Source: Linnemannia hyalina
Taxonomy: Eukaryota > Mortierellomycota > Mortierellomycetes > Mortierellales > Mortierellaceae
Length of the DNA: 64,000 bases
Direction: 5' to 3'
NCBI GenBank assembly: GCA_019671135.1
Contig: JAHRHY010000012.1
Location: forward strand, 124,001-188,000
The position numbers and the translations under genes are program-made. The first letter of the stretch is position 1, and every line of letters begins with the position of its first letter. The notes beneath the pieces were generated by a model. That model worked only from the letters and a program-made list of their open reading frames with translations, did not search any database and was not told the origin of the DNA. Shown here piece after piece: positions 29,346 through 40,426 of the stretch.

Positions 29346-31271
29346 TTACGAGTAGGATTCAGGCACTTGCCGCAGGCTGCGGTGGCGAACGTTGGGACAC
29401 AACTCCTGCATCCTCCTGCGCAGCTTAGTCCTCCTGGCGTCAGGCTCAAGCATCGGCAACGAGTCCTCCTGTAGCCCTCGCATGACTCGCAGTCGTACCC
29501 AGTGCACCGCTATCCACGCCAGCTCTTGGTCTCCAAGTCGATGGTTGATGCCTTCAAACCCAAACACTTCTAGGTTCACAAGACCCGTCAATTGATCCAG
29601 ACCAGACTGAAGGGTCAACTCCAACGTGTCGGCATAGGGGCTGGTGTATCTCACATACTTCTGTCCTTCAACCTCGTATTGCTCTACCCAGTAAGCATGG
29701 CCGAGGTTTCTCCATTCAAGACCTAGATCCAGTACTTTGAGGTGAGTCATCAAAGCAAGTTGGGTAAAGATCTTGTTTTGCTGGTCCTGACCTCTCCTGT
29801 ACCTGTCCAGAATATCCTCCTTGTTGGTGAGCTTTCTGTCAGTTTCGTCGTCGTTGGCAGATATGATGGACGGCAAGTTTTTCTGCTCGCCAGCCTTCAA
29901 TCGGCAAACTCCCACAATCTGAAAATAGAGGACCTCCAGACGATGGCAGATCCAGGGCAGCGCCAACATTCGGTCCGCGTCGACTCGGTGGCAAATAGCG
30001 TCGACAATCCTCAGTTGCGGACATTCCTGCAGGAGCACCTCGAGATGGCTCGAAACTTCTCGATTATCGTCCAACGAGAAAGTCGACTGGGCGCCTCCTG
30101 GTTCCCGAAAAATCTGAAAACTCCTGCAGTACGTTGTCAGAGCCCTGGCTGTCACAGAATCGAGCCAGCCCAGAGTCATCTCGGTCAAGTCCGGGAGCCA
30201 AGGCAAGATATAGTTGGCCATCTTGCCAAAGTCGAACGACTTGCCAATGTTGAAGTGCAATCCTTTGAGTCGGCTCGGCGTGCTGTCCAGATAAAGGGCC
30301 GCATCCCTAAAATACTCCCTGTAATTGTCGACGGCAATTAGTCGGAAATGCTCAAGGTTGGGGAGCGAGTGCAACAGTTCGAGAAAAAGCTTGCTGGACA
30401 CGAACGTCTTGATGACCAGAGTCTGGAGTCCAAGAAAAGTCCTGGTCGCAAAGCCGTCTCCTACGCGGGCAGAGTCCATCTGCACATGCTGGATGGTTGG
30501 AACTCGATCCAGAAGGCGGTCAAGCAGAATGGCATACGTTGTGCTTTCCAAGCGGGTGATATCCTTTAGCGACGACAGGATGTCGTAGACCACGTCGATT
30601 GTCGCCATTTTGCACAGCTCCGCCTCACTGAGAGACAGTCGTAGAGTCCGCAAGGACGAGTTGCTGCGGACCAATTGCCACAGATGCTGGTTCGTCGTCC
30701 AGTCCTGTTCCTGCTCAGCCACTGAGCGCCACATTGCTGCTCGTAGCACGAACAATCCCTCGAACTCTGGCACCAAGACGGGTCCTGTAACGCCTTTTTT
30801 CGCTCTCTCGCCTTCTGTGCGACCACCATCCTCCAGCTTGAATCTTTTCGCAGTTGCCAAGGCCTCTGCTTCCCGGGTAGTCTTATTCAGGGCGGAGGTT
30901 GTTAAGGAGAGCGAGAGGAGGTTGGTGCATTGACCGCTGAGACCGGCTGCGAGGATGCTTACTTTCCACGAGAGCGACAGATGTCGAATTAAATGTCCAT
31001 GCTTGACAAATATACTGCGGAGCCAACCCTCGTCCTTGTCGCCTTTGCTGTCGTCCGCGTCGTGTTGTTTGAGGATATGGCGCCAGGAAAATAGGGTATC
31101 GTCGACCGTCTCCCAAAGAAACGGTACGAAGGTCTTGTTCCACTGACGGCAGACCCGGACACAGGATGAAAACTCGGGTGGGTTCAGGTGCGGTCCAATT
31201 GCAATGACTAGTTCAGGGATTGAAAAGACTGCATGCGAGGAGAGAGCACTGGAGGGGAATGAGGCGGACAA
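29346..31271 (-). CDS. F-box/LRR-like protein lacking an in-frame ATG
   Basis: A 641-codon open frame encodes a full-length family member: F-box FSIPELVIAIGPHL...EFSSCVRVCRQWN, the LWETVDDTLFSW block, leucine-rich repeats, and C-terminal FGFEGINHRLGDQELAWI with CPNVRHRSLRQ. The frame has no ATG before the F-box. It opens with TTG (31271) and is preceded in frame by TAA. An ATG at 31290 is out of frame by one base. So either a one-base indel has removed the start, a non-AUG start is used, or an upstream exon exists. Otherwise no lesion is seen. Confidence 0.75.
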   Translation of the reverse strand: MSASFPSSALSSHAVFSIPELVIAIGPHLNPPEFSSCVRVCRQWNKTFVPFLWETVDDTLFSWRHILKQHDADDSKGDKDEGWLRSIFVKHGHLIRHLSLSWKVSILAAGLSGQCTNLLSLSLTTSALNKTTREAEALATAKRFKLEDGGRTEGERAKKGVTGPVLVPEFEGLFVLRAAMWRSVAEQEQDWTTNQHLWQLVRSNSSLRTLRLSLSEAELCKMATIDVVYDILSSLKDITRLESTTYAILLDRLLDRVPTIQHVQMDSARVGDGFATRTFLGLQTLVIKTFVSSKLFLELLHSLPNLEHFRLIAVDNYREYFRDAALYLDSTPSRLKGLHFNIGKSFDFGKMANYILPWLPDLTEMTLGWLDSVTARALTTYCRSFQIFREPGGAQSTFSLDDNREVSSHLEVLLQECPQLRIVDAICHRVDADRMLALPWICHRLEVLYFQIVGVCRLKAGEQKNLPSIISANDDETDRKLTNKEDILDRYRRGQDQQNKIFTQLALMTHLKVLDLGLEWRNLGHAYWVEQYEVEGQKYVRYTSPYADTLELTLQSGLDQLTGLVNLEVFGFEGINHRLGDQELAWIAVHWVRLRVMRGLQEDSLPMLEPDARRTKLRRRMQELCPNVRHRSLRQVPESYS

Positions 31272-31569
31272 AATCGAAAAGTGACTCCATTATCAACGAC
31301 TGGGATGCATCTGTCAGGTGATGGTGCTCTTGCACTGCGATGTAACCTTGCTTGTTGCTGTTGACAGGCACATAGGGAGTTTGACGCGCATAATTATGGA
31401 TTTATTGCAAGTGGGTTTCTATCATTGGTTGTTGGCCTTGGCGTGTTGCGGGTGGAGAGAAGAAAGAGTGCTCTCTGTCGAATCCATTTGGTCAAGCACG
31501 TTTCGACGGTTCATAGTGTACAAGTGGTTGCTCCGAGCGTCCTGGTGCTTTGTCGTTCATTCCCGGCGA

Positions 31570-32960
31570 TCATTCTTCGTCACCATCGCCAATTGCATAC
31601 AGTGCTGTGTACATCTTCACCAACGAGTTGTATCCTGCCGTATCTCCACATCGCAATAGATTGGCTAAGATAAAAGGGAAAGGCAGGCAGGGAAGAAGAG
31701 TTGAGTTTTTTGTTCTTGTTCCATACTGGCTTCAAAGCAATATCCTTTGCCATCGATTTCAACGTTGAGACCCTACCTGCGTCACAGTTGAGCGGACTAC
31801 TTGGTTCTGGGTTGGTGAGGAGTGAGCTAATGGCGACACATACCGACTCGAGTGTCCATGCTGGTGTCCATTCTGACTTTAGGATATCCAAACAAATCTC
31901 TCCTGTCTGTTGTTGTTGATTGTGATGTTGTATTTTATGATTCCATGCGCCACCAATTTGAGAGATAATCATGAGCCATGACATGAGCCGAGTATATTAT
32001 TTTTTGTTGGTGGATTGCCAAGACAAGCGATCCATAGGATAGAGATGAACAACGAAAAAAAGGTTGTGAGTAACTATTTTGTTCGTTATTGCTCATTTCA
32101 TTTAAAAAAAAATGTAGTGTCCGGTCCGTGCTGTATCCGTGTGCTCCGCGTCTTCCCGTAGGGCAGTCTATCTGTCCATTCTATTAGCGTCTCGGGTGGG
32201 GCCATTGAGAAGGGTAGGTGTTGTAAAGCGATGGTTGCCGCAACAGATAGCGGCTGCAGATAACCTGAGAGTAAGACCCTGGCTCGCTTTGTCAAATCAA
32301 GAGTCCATCCCGGCCCGCTTCTTATACGTCGATCGCGTGTTGCGAGTTGTCCTGTGCCAGAGCTAATTCCTGCTTCCATCCGATCCGCACCACTCTGCTT
32401 CCCGACCGATCCATGCCAACTACCAGGGGATCCAATTAATTTTGAGAAATTCATTTTTTTCCACTTGGTTGTATCCCCTTTTCTGCCCCACCACCCTGTG
32501 TTGTGGCATTGTTCCCCAACAAAACATACCCAACAAAAAAACGTAAGGGTTGTGGGTGTCCTCTGCAGATTAGGGTATCATGGTCCATTAGATGCAAGCA
32601 AAGGAAATGAAAGAAAGAGAGGCAAAGCGCTGTCGATACCAAAAGACGACAGTCGTTTGAATGCTGTGGTACGAGGTGCAAGGTAGTTTTTTTTACCTTA
32701 AAGTGTACGTTGGGATGGCAAATCTTTGTGACGAAGCGAATGGTGGGTGATTGGATGGGATAGTTGGTTGGGATGACAATGTCGAGTTTGAAGCGTCCGC
32801 CTTCGTAGGCCGAGTCGGCGGTGCCGAGGAGGATGGCCTGCCAGTGGAGGAGGTTGTCTTCTTGGATGGGTTCGAGTAGTTCGAGATGGGGGCGGGTTGC
32901 GGCGTTCTTTTGGATGGCCATGTACTCCTTGAGCATCCTGCGGTGGACAGCAGACGACAT
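31570..32960 (-). CDS. PEX4: peroxisomal ubiquitin-conjugating enzyme E2 (Pex4-like)
   Basis: This E2 enzyme most resembles Pex4, which mono-ubiquitinates the import receptor Pex5 at the peroxisome membrane. Exons on the minus strand are 32960-32697 (88 codons), 31906-31777 and 31664-31570; phases agree and give 162 residues. The UBC fold is complete: N-terminal helix (RRMLKEYMAIQKN), the FKLDIVIPTNYPIQSPTIRF strand, the HPNVHFK|TGEICLDIL junction carrying the catalytic Cys, WTPAWTLESV, and SPLNCDA|ANLLRCGD, a block I associate with Pex4. Intron 1 is 790 bases, much longer than others here. ATG 32960 was chosen because upstream codons are low-complexity UTR. Confident as an E2, fairly confident as Pex4. 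Confidence 0.88.
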
Positions 32961-33340
32961 TTTATATAAGTTGTAGTTGTTGTTGCGGTGGCGGTGGTAG
33001 TAGTGGCGGGTGGAGTAGCAGTTGGTGGTGGTGGTGGTGGTGGTGGTCGAAGCAAGTAGAGTGTTGAAAAAGAGAAAAAGAGGTGTTGCACGGGGAAGAC
33101 AAAAGAATAAATCGGACACTGGGTTAAAGCTTGTGGGGAGGAGAGTGATGAAGATCTAGATCCATGTGCAAATACGAGTGTACGCTATACCTGCCTGACC
33201 TCTAAATGCACACATGATCACGAGCTCAGTCTTTGATCAAATCAACCAACCTTTCTTTGACCCTATCAAGAGGGTACTTTACTTTGTCCTCTTTCTCCAA
33301 CACCACCTCTTCTCCTTTCGCCTTTCTTGCATTATTGTTC

Positions 33341-33380
33341 TTGCACTCTTGCACTCTTGCACTCTTCCACTCTTGCACTC
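33341..33380. repeat. TTGCACTC octamer tandem repeat, five units
   Basis: Three perfect TTGCACTC units, one TTCCACTC variant and one more perfect unit lie in tandem. Confidence 0.9.
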
Positions 33381-33622
33381 TTCCTCTTACCCAAAATACG
33401 GGCTTGACCATAGAATCGCTTGGGTAACAACAGACAGAGATTCTTGAACGAGCTTAAAAATCAAACTCAGCCAGCCAATCCTTCAGTTGCATGTCCGTTG
33501 GAGCTAGATTGATGTGTTGTTGGCAATTGATAGTAGTGGATAGGAAAGTGTGGTACGATTTGAATCGACTGCCTTGCTGGTGACCTTCTGCGACTACGCT
33601 GCATTGACCAAGAGAGAGGGGG

Positions 33623-33649
33623 CAGGGACCAGGGACCAGGGACCAGGGA
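33623..33649. repeat. CAGGGAC heptamer tandem repeat
   Basis: Just under four direct units of CAGGGAC. Confidence 0.85.
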
Positions 33650-33790
33650 GAGGGGAGAGACAAAGAAAAAGAAGGAGGTGTTTGTTGTGCGACCAGTTAT
33701 CTGGTTGGTCCATATGAGGCACGAAAGTGGTTGCAACAAGGAACCAAGGCGGAAAATGGGGAAGATGAAAAGGAGAGGAAGAGTGGGTTA

Positions 33791-33834
33791 GAGAGTGAGT
33801 GAGAGAGCGAGAGAGCGAGAGCGAGAGAGTGAGG
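33791..33834. repeat. GA-rich microsatellite
   Basis: GAGAGAGCGAGA-type imperfect purine repeat. Confidence 0.8.
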
Positions 33835-34139
33835 ATAGAATAGGTTGGTCCAATTATGGGTCATGATGCGATGATGAGTGTCAAACAGATAGAAAAAACT
33901 CTAATGGAGACAGACAAGAGGAGAGAGAGAGAGACATGCGGCAGGGGCCAGTGGTTTGGTTTCTTTAGTTGAGTTCAGGCCTCTTTCCCTCTTTACGCCC
34001 GTTCATGCTAGTGCTCCTGCTACTGTTTACTACAGGAGAGTACGCTACTGGCACCACCAGCATTGGTCACACCGTTCTATTGTGTGTGGAGTAGAAAGAG
34101 TGGCAGAAAGATAGAGGGTGAATGAGCGAGTGCTCTTTT

Positions 34140-34345
34140 CTTCTTCTATCCTCCTCAACTTACACTCTCTTTCCTTCTCCTCTCTCTTCACCCTTTCCCT
34201 TCCCTTCCCTTCCCTTCCTTCTCCTCCTTCCCCTCTTCCTTTCCACCAACCCCTGCCACCTTTGCTCTCCTTTCTCCTTCCTTCCCCCCCTTCTTTTTTC
34301 ACTCTCTCTCCTTCCTTTTCTTCTCATCCACCTTCACTCTTTTAC
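34140..34345 (+). promoter_or_regulatory. long pyrimidine tract upstream of the PSP1-domain gene
   Basis: About 200 bases are almost entirely C and T on the plus strand, ending about 275 bases before ATG 34621. CT-rich tracts are common in promoters and 5' leaders of strongly transcribed fungal genes. That role here is inferred from position only. Confidence 0.4.
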
Positions 34346-34620
34346 CTAACCCATCGCCTCTTCCCTTTTTCATTCTTTACTGTTTTCCACATTTCCTCCT
34401 CTCTTCTCGTTCTTGTTCATCTCCTCCTCTTGCATCTCATTCGCAACCACCAAAGAGACACAATAGAGTGACAGACAACACAACCCACCGCCTTTTTATC
34501 ACACTCACACGCCCATAAACAAACAATAACAACAACGCGACACACCACACCCCTCTCACTCTTCAGCAGCAACTCAAAGGTCCCAACAGACACAACCACA
34601 TTCGACTGTCCTTTTGCATC

Positions 34621-37600
34621 ATGGAGAACAGCCCATCAGGTCTGGTCACCCCTCCCCTTGTCTCGCCTCGACCCATCCAGTCCCAAAAGTCGTCTTCGTC
34701 CTCGAGTGAGAATAACAACAACAACAGCGGAGGCAGCAACTGGAAAGTCGTCGGCAGTCCGCCCAGGAGACCTCTTCTGTCGCCTCCAGAGGAGCGAGAA
34801 CGACACCGTACTCTGCAGGAGGCCGACACAACGACAGTTGAAGCACACTATAACAATAAACCAATTGCCACCACCACCACCTTGCCAGTAGATACCCCAG
34901 ACCTGGCAGACTCGTCAATGTCTGCCAGCATCATCACCGAGTCCTCGTCTTCCTCGTCTTCAGCCTCTTCAACTTCCAATCCAGCGTCGCCTACAATGCC
35001 GCAGTACAAACAAGGCCTCCCCCGTATTCACACAGGCAAAGAAATGAGCAGTACCGGTTATCAGACAGCTCATTCAGGATCCTCCAGTACTCAGCAGGGC
35101 CTCTTTTATGCTGTCGGTGGGCCAATCTCCCCCTTCGCGAGGGATTTTTTCACTGACGACTCGGCACCTCAGCCGATGCACTTCAAGAGCTCCAGCACAG
35201 GGTCGCTTGGAAGTGCCGCCCTTGAGAGTTTGACTTTCCACAGCTTGCTTGGAGAACAGGGACCTTCGATGTTGTCGGCTCACAGTCTTGGCCAAGAAGT
35301 GGGGTTGAAAAGGGGTAGTTTGAAACATAACGGCAACACGCTGGAATCGCCTCTCGCCATGTCCTCGTTTGCCTGGGATGGGCAAGCCTCGCGCGAGTCA
35401 TCCAATGCACCAACCGCCAACAACAAGGCCTGCAATAGAGCCAGCGCGCCCGCCGACAATTTGCCAAGTTTGGGCAACCCTCTGGACGGCAGGTCGACGT
35501 ACTACCCCCTCCATATGCAGACATCCCGTTTGACAGACGACAGCAATGCAGGAACACCCAAGACGACTAGGAGCATGTCCTTTTCTGAGCCCAGTTTCTC
35601 CAATGCGTTTGGTCTCGGCACAACCAAGTCGGGATACGACCAGGACGACGAGGATGTTTTGAGATACCGACCACCTCTAGCTACTATGGACGAGGAATTG
35701 GAGGATCCAATTGAGGCACCTCGCATGGCCCGAACAAGGAGCTTCTCGACATCTGCGGCCCTTGGTTCAAGCGTCTTCTCTGGTGGACTTTCTACCTCGC
35801 TCTTTTCAGGCCCTGGTACACAGGGCCCCTTCAGTGTATCCACGGGACCTTTGGGCGGGTCTGCTTTGGCCATGGGCAACGATGCCGTCTCACAGCGGAA
35901 TCGCAGGTTCTCGGGCGCTGGAGCGGCGTGGCCAAGCTCAAGTGGACCGGACATTCTCCCTCTCAATCATCGACGATCCATCACTTCAACCTCTGGGTAC
36001 AACGCACCCATCTGGGAATCCTCTGGACCATTTCAGCCCCTTCCTCCAACCTCCGAAAGGGAACGCCAGCAGGACCGACAATTGATTGCCAGACGGTTCT
36101 CTGTTGCCCCATCGTCAGGCCTCCAAAACTACGACGCCTTCTTGGACGAAGCTGAATCGAGTTCACACTCTGCTCTTGGCAGCTTCAACCGGTATGAATC
36201 GACTGAGCATCCTTTAAGCGTCTCAACATCGAATACAGCGTTCGTTGTTTTTAAAGTTGGAATTCGAGTGCGCCCATTCTCTGGCCTAGATTTCCAACCC
36301 CGATTACAAAGCTGTGCAGTTCCCCTTCAACCAGTCACTTACCTTTTTTTGCGTATATTCTTAGATACCCTCAAGATGCCGATGCCATTCAGCAAAGTCC
36401 CCGTCGCCATTCAGTAGCTGTTCCAGGTGACTCCTATCTCCGCTCCAAAACGGCACCTTTCGACCTGACGTCCACATTCGATGGACTTCGACTTGATGAC
36501 TCTGAGCGCAACAGTGGTCACGGATGGGGCGCAAGTGATGGTCTTCTTGAGGAAGACGAATACCAGGGAGACGTTGGAAACACCAAGAACCTTGGAAAGG
36601 GGCTTTCACTTGATCAGTTACCACACCGTGGATCGCTTTACATGGTCGAGTTCAAGGCTGGCAGGAGCGATCTCTTTTATACCTCGGAGAATAGCGGCCT
36701 CAACTTGAAGACGGGAGATCTGGTCATGGTGGAGGCAGACCGGGGCAAGGATCTGGGAAAAATCACCAACGACTACATCACCCCACAACAAATCCAAGCT
36801 CTACAGGCCCAACAAGCAGAGAATGCGGTATTGCAGGCTCAACAGGATGGAGGAAACGGCGGACACAGAGCACCCAAAGAGATCCACCCCAAGCGGATTT
36901 TTGGTCTGGCTCAGTCATCGGAGATTGCTCAATTGGTGAGCAAGAACCAGGACGAGATTGAAGCCATGATCATGTGTCAAACTAAGGTTCGACAGAAGCG
37001 ACTTCCCATGGAGGTTGTTAACGCCGAGTACCAATGGTAAGCAAATGTCTTTTGTATGAGCTGTATTCTCGGCAAATGTTGTTCTTATTATATTTGTGTT
37101 AAGCACATCTCCCTTTTCGCGTAATAGGGATCGTCGCAAGCTGACGTTCTACTTCACCGCCGAGAAAAGAATTGATTTCCGTGAGCTGGTTCGGGACTTG
37201 TTCAAGATGTACAAGACCAGGATATGGATGTATGCCTTGAGCTCTAGCATGGCAAACAACTCCAGTACTGGACTTCAGTCGAGCTCTCCTCCTCCAACAC
37301 CGACTGCTCATCAGCACCCTCACCACCACCACCACCATCACCACCACCAGCAACGCCAACATCACACCACACGCCATCAAGTCAACTCTGCCGGCGGAAT
37401 CTCCTCTCCCACGTCTCCTAGAAGCCTACCCGCTCCCAAGACTCCATTGAGCCCATATTACGCATCTCCGTACGGACATCATTACCCAACGCAATCATCA
37501 TACCCACAGTATCCTCAGGTTCCGACAGGATTTCAGCCTCAGCAGCACCAACAGACTCGGCAACATCACATGCCGACGCAGTTTTCACCCCAGCAGGTGA

Positions 37601-37674
37601 TTTCTCCTCATTCACACTACCAACACCACCAACAACACCATCACTTCTCGTTTGCTCCCCCTACCTCACCGTAA
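34621..37674 (+). CDS. PSP1 C-terminal-domain protein
   Basis: Exons are 34621-36191, 36365-37036 and 37128-37674, all GT-AG with agreeing phases; 929 residues. The first 540 residues are Ser/Pro/Asn-rich and disordered, with repeated RxxSFS-like elements (RTRSFSTS, TRSMSFSEP) that look like kinase or 14-3-3 sites. The conserved PSP1 domain follows, running across the last intron: YMVEFKAGRSDLFY...LKTGDLVMVEADRGKDLGKI...KEIHPKRIFGLA...AEYQW|DRRKLTFYFTAEKRIDFREL. PSP1 proteins include yeast Psp1, a suppressor of DNA polymerase alpha defects, and RNA-binding relatives. The C-terminus is Gln/His-rich with a long His run. AATAAA lies near 37862. Molecular function remains uncertain. Confidence 0.9.
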
Positions 37675-38018
37675 CGCCGTATGCCTTTTTTTTATGCTTC
37701 CTTTACATTTTTAAACAATCCCCTCACCGAAGACTTACGGAGGGTCGAACTTAGAGCAACCACATACACTTTTTTTTTACCCCTTTGTACAAGAATTTCA
37801 TTTAGAATATGATATCCCCACCCCACTCTGCCTTCACACTTTTTCTACGCCATATATATATAAATAAAGTTTTCAGTTATGCCTGCGGCGTCTTCAATGC
37901 TCGAATGCCAAAATTCATAAATAGCGCCATTCGGGTTTTAATACATTGTTTTGCTTCTTCATTTCCTCCTACGCCCCATCCATCCGCAGTCAGGACCAGT
38001 TCTCTTTCTCCACCCACA

Positions 38019-39870
38019 ATGTCGCTCAATATCGACAATCCTTCAATACGGGTCGTGAGACTTGTCGAACTCGCAACACCCATCGGCAACCTCCTATCAC
38101 ACAAAGATCGACTCTCCCGTGTCAAGGTGTCCCAGGATTGGAACCAGGCGTTTATGCCGACACTCTACAGCTCCATGGACGACAGTAAAGGAGCCTGGCC
38201 CCAGGGATCCTCAACTCGCACGACGAGCTAGAGACCAACAATGGACAAGACCGTGTCTGGATCCTCGACCTCTTCAAAAAGCACGGGTACCATATCCGTC
38301 ATCTGAGCGTGCAGTGGCGAGTCATAGTCGAGGCGGTCTACCTCGGACAAACCTGTACACAACTCTGGTCATTGACGACAAATAACTTTGCGAGCTCGTA
38401 TACCACCAAGGAGATGGCAGAGTATGAGCAGATCCAGGAGGAAGGCGAGCTGACGTATGAGGAGAGGATGGAACCTGCGGTGACTGGGGACTTTTTGTCT
38501 CTTGATTTTGTTGGTAATATGTTTAGGCCGATGGCTGCGGGGTGGAGGACTTTGGAGCAGCAGGAGGGGGACTGGGTATACGAGTCAGTATTTTTGGATG
38601 CTTATTCGAGAGAACCCTGGACTGAGATCGTTGGAGCTTGGATGGAACCTGTGCGAGTTGTTTGACATGTCGCCCGAGTATGTCTACACGGCTTTGGCGG
38701 CGTTGCCTCAGTTGACGGTTTTGGATAACAGGCTGAATTCGGTCGAGCTGGATCGGGTGTTGGAGAGTTGTCCTCGACTGCAGACGTATCGCTCATACAG
38801 GACCTCGGGGTTCCGCTGTTTTGTGGGACACGAGTGGTTGTCGTTACAGACTCTTGAGCTGGACATACTGGTCGACAGTCAAGAGTTACTCCACCTCCTC
38901 AAGAGTCTGACTGGCCTACTTCATCTTCACCTGCGAGGATACCGGTCCGAGTCGGAGCGGTGCACAAATGTTGGTCATCTGTTGGGGAACCGGAAAAGTG
39001 GGATCAAGTTGTTATATCTGCCAAGCATGAGCAAATATTGGAATGAGTGGTTGGGGAAGTTGGTTCTACCGTGGTTGACAGACTTAATCGAGTACTCTTC
39101 CCCAGAGCTTGATCCATATGTCACTATGGGTCTGGCCCGTCATTGCAAGGGGTTCCAGGCGTTCTTGCAAGAGACCATCCAAGAGTCGACCCATTACCCG
39201 TATGGGTTTGATCCTGTTCCAAACGTCTTTCGGTACCTGGTGGAGACCTGTCTCGACTTGCGCCTGCTGGATGGAGTCCACCACAAGATTGATCTTGAAG
39301 ACCTTGAGAGCCACGAATGGGTGTGTTCTGATCTTGAGGAACTCCGCTGTCAGTTTGTTGGAATCTCTCGACTGGCAGTCTCTGAGGAAGCGATTCTGGA
39401 GAGTGCAGAGGGTAAAAATGTGGACGAGGACTTAAAGGAGCGTCAACGACTCGGTCGAGAGCAACAGAAAACAGTCTACAACCGCCTGTCGACATTCACC
39501 CCACTTACGCGTCCTTGATTTCGGGTACGAGTTTCGAGAGCTGTCCATGCTTCAAACCACCCGCTCACCTCGTGAGTTTTTGCAATGGTACCCATCCTTT
39601 GGGCAACCAATTGAAGGCACCATGGAACTGCCGCTCGTCTCTGGGCTTGGACGTCTTGGGACCCTGAAGGATCTGGAGGTTTTTGGGTTTGAAGGAGTGG
39701 ATCATCGGATTGGAAAAGCCGAGCTGGAGTGGATGGCGGTTTACAGGCCCAAATTGAAGGTGATGCGGGGGCTGCAGGAGAATGATATCCCGGGGGAGAG
39801 GTGCCGTGATGAGTAGTCTGTTCTGCAGGAGTACATGCAGATGCTGAGGCCTGATATCAAGCATGAGGCT
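38019..39870 (+). pseudogene. frameshifted F-box/LRR-like gene
   Basis: It starts with a good ATG (MSLNIDNPSIRVVRLVEL) and an F-box, then breaks near 38208 at the conserved WPRIL motif (an extra base or bases in GGCCCCAGGG). The second frame (KKHGYHIRHLSVQWRV) is left near 38605 for a third (ENPGLRSLELGWNLCELF), which runs to 39518. A fourth segment (39547-39816) carries FGFEGVDHRIGKAELEWM and KVMRGLQENDIP. A TAG (39814-39816) then separates the tail EYMQMLRPDIKHE. At least three frameshifts and one nonsense codon are present, but the complete family length is retained, so inactivation looks recent. Confidence 0.85.
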
Positions 39871-40051
39871 GGACTCATGTCCTCTTCTCGTTTGTCATCT
39901 TTTTTTTTTTTTACTCTCGATATAAAATAATAATGACGCGTTTACACTGTTTTATTCTACCATATATATGACAGTGAAGATACGTGAAGTACTTTTGATA
40001 CTCTGGAGTTTTTCGCTCGAGTCTGGACTGAGCCCGCTTGGCGGCTCTTGA

Positions 40052-40277
40052 GAATTTGGATTCGAGTGCTTGAACCATAGGATTGGATGGAAGGAAGGAA
40101 TTGTATTGGATGGAAGGAAGGAATTGTATTGGATGATAAAGAGCTGGCCAAAGTTAAAAAAGATGTATGGGTTAGTTAAGGAGCGGTTGACGGGATATGG
40201 AGTATGATTTGGAGAGGACGGCGTTGAAGGAGTATTTTCAGCAGTTGCGGCCGGACATGGTTCACTATCCTTACTAG
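40052..40277 (+). pseudogene. C-terminal fragment of an F-box/LRR-like gene
   Basis: Opens with FGFECLNHRIGWK, the family C-terminal signature, then WPKLKKMYGLVKE. The tail LKEYFQQLRPDMVHYPY follows in another frame, to the stop at 40275-40277. A 23-base tandem duplication (40082-40127) lies inside the signature. It sits 180 bases after the preceding relic on the same strand, suggesting a decayed tandem array. Confidence 0.7.
40082..40127. repeat. 23-base perfect tandem duplication
   Basis: The unit ATTGGATGGAAGGAAGGAAT+TGT occurs twice head to tail, with a third partial ATTGGATG. It lies within the F-box fragment. Confidence 0.9.
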
Positions 40278-40426
40278 TGTCTTTTGGAACCCAAAGCTGA
40301 CTCCATTTAATAAGAAAAAAAAGCGAAAAAGAAAAAAAATAATGTACAAAAATGATGTTACAAAATGGGATGGTAGGTTGTGAAAGGAAGAAAGAGGAGA
40401 GAGCATACAGAAACCATTAGCATGGT

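Larger units (their letters stand above)
32961..34620. other. gene-free interval rich in simple repeats
   Basis: This is the divergent upstream region of PEX4 and the PSP1-domain gene. It holds a TTGCACTC repeat, a CAGGGAC repeat, a GA tract, and a 200-base pyrimidine tract (34140-34345) typical of fungal 5' leaders. No further gene is recognised. Confidence 0.5.

Noticed and set aside
34118..34471. Ser/Leu/Phe-rich frames in the pyrimidine tract
   Set aside because: Composition is an artefact of a CT-only sequence; the tract is better explained as a promoter or leader.
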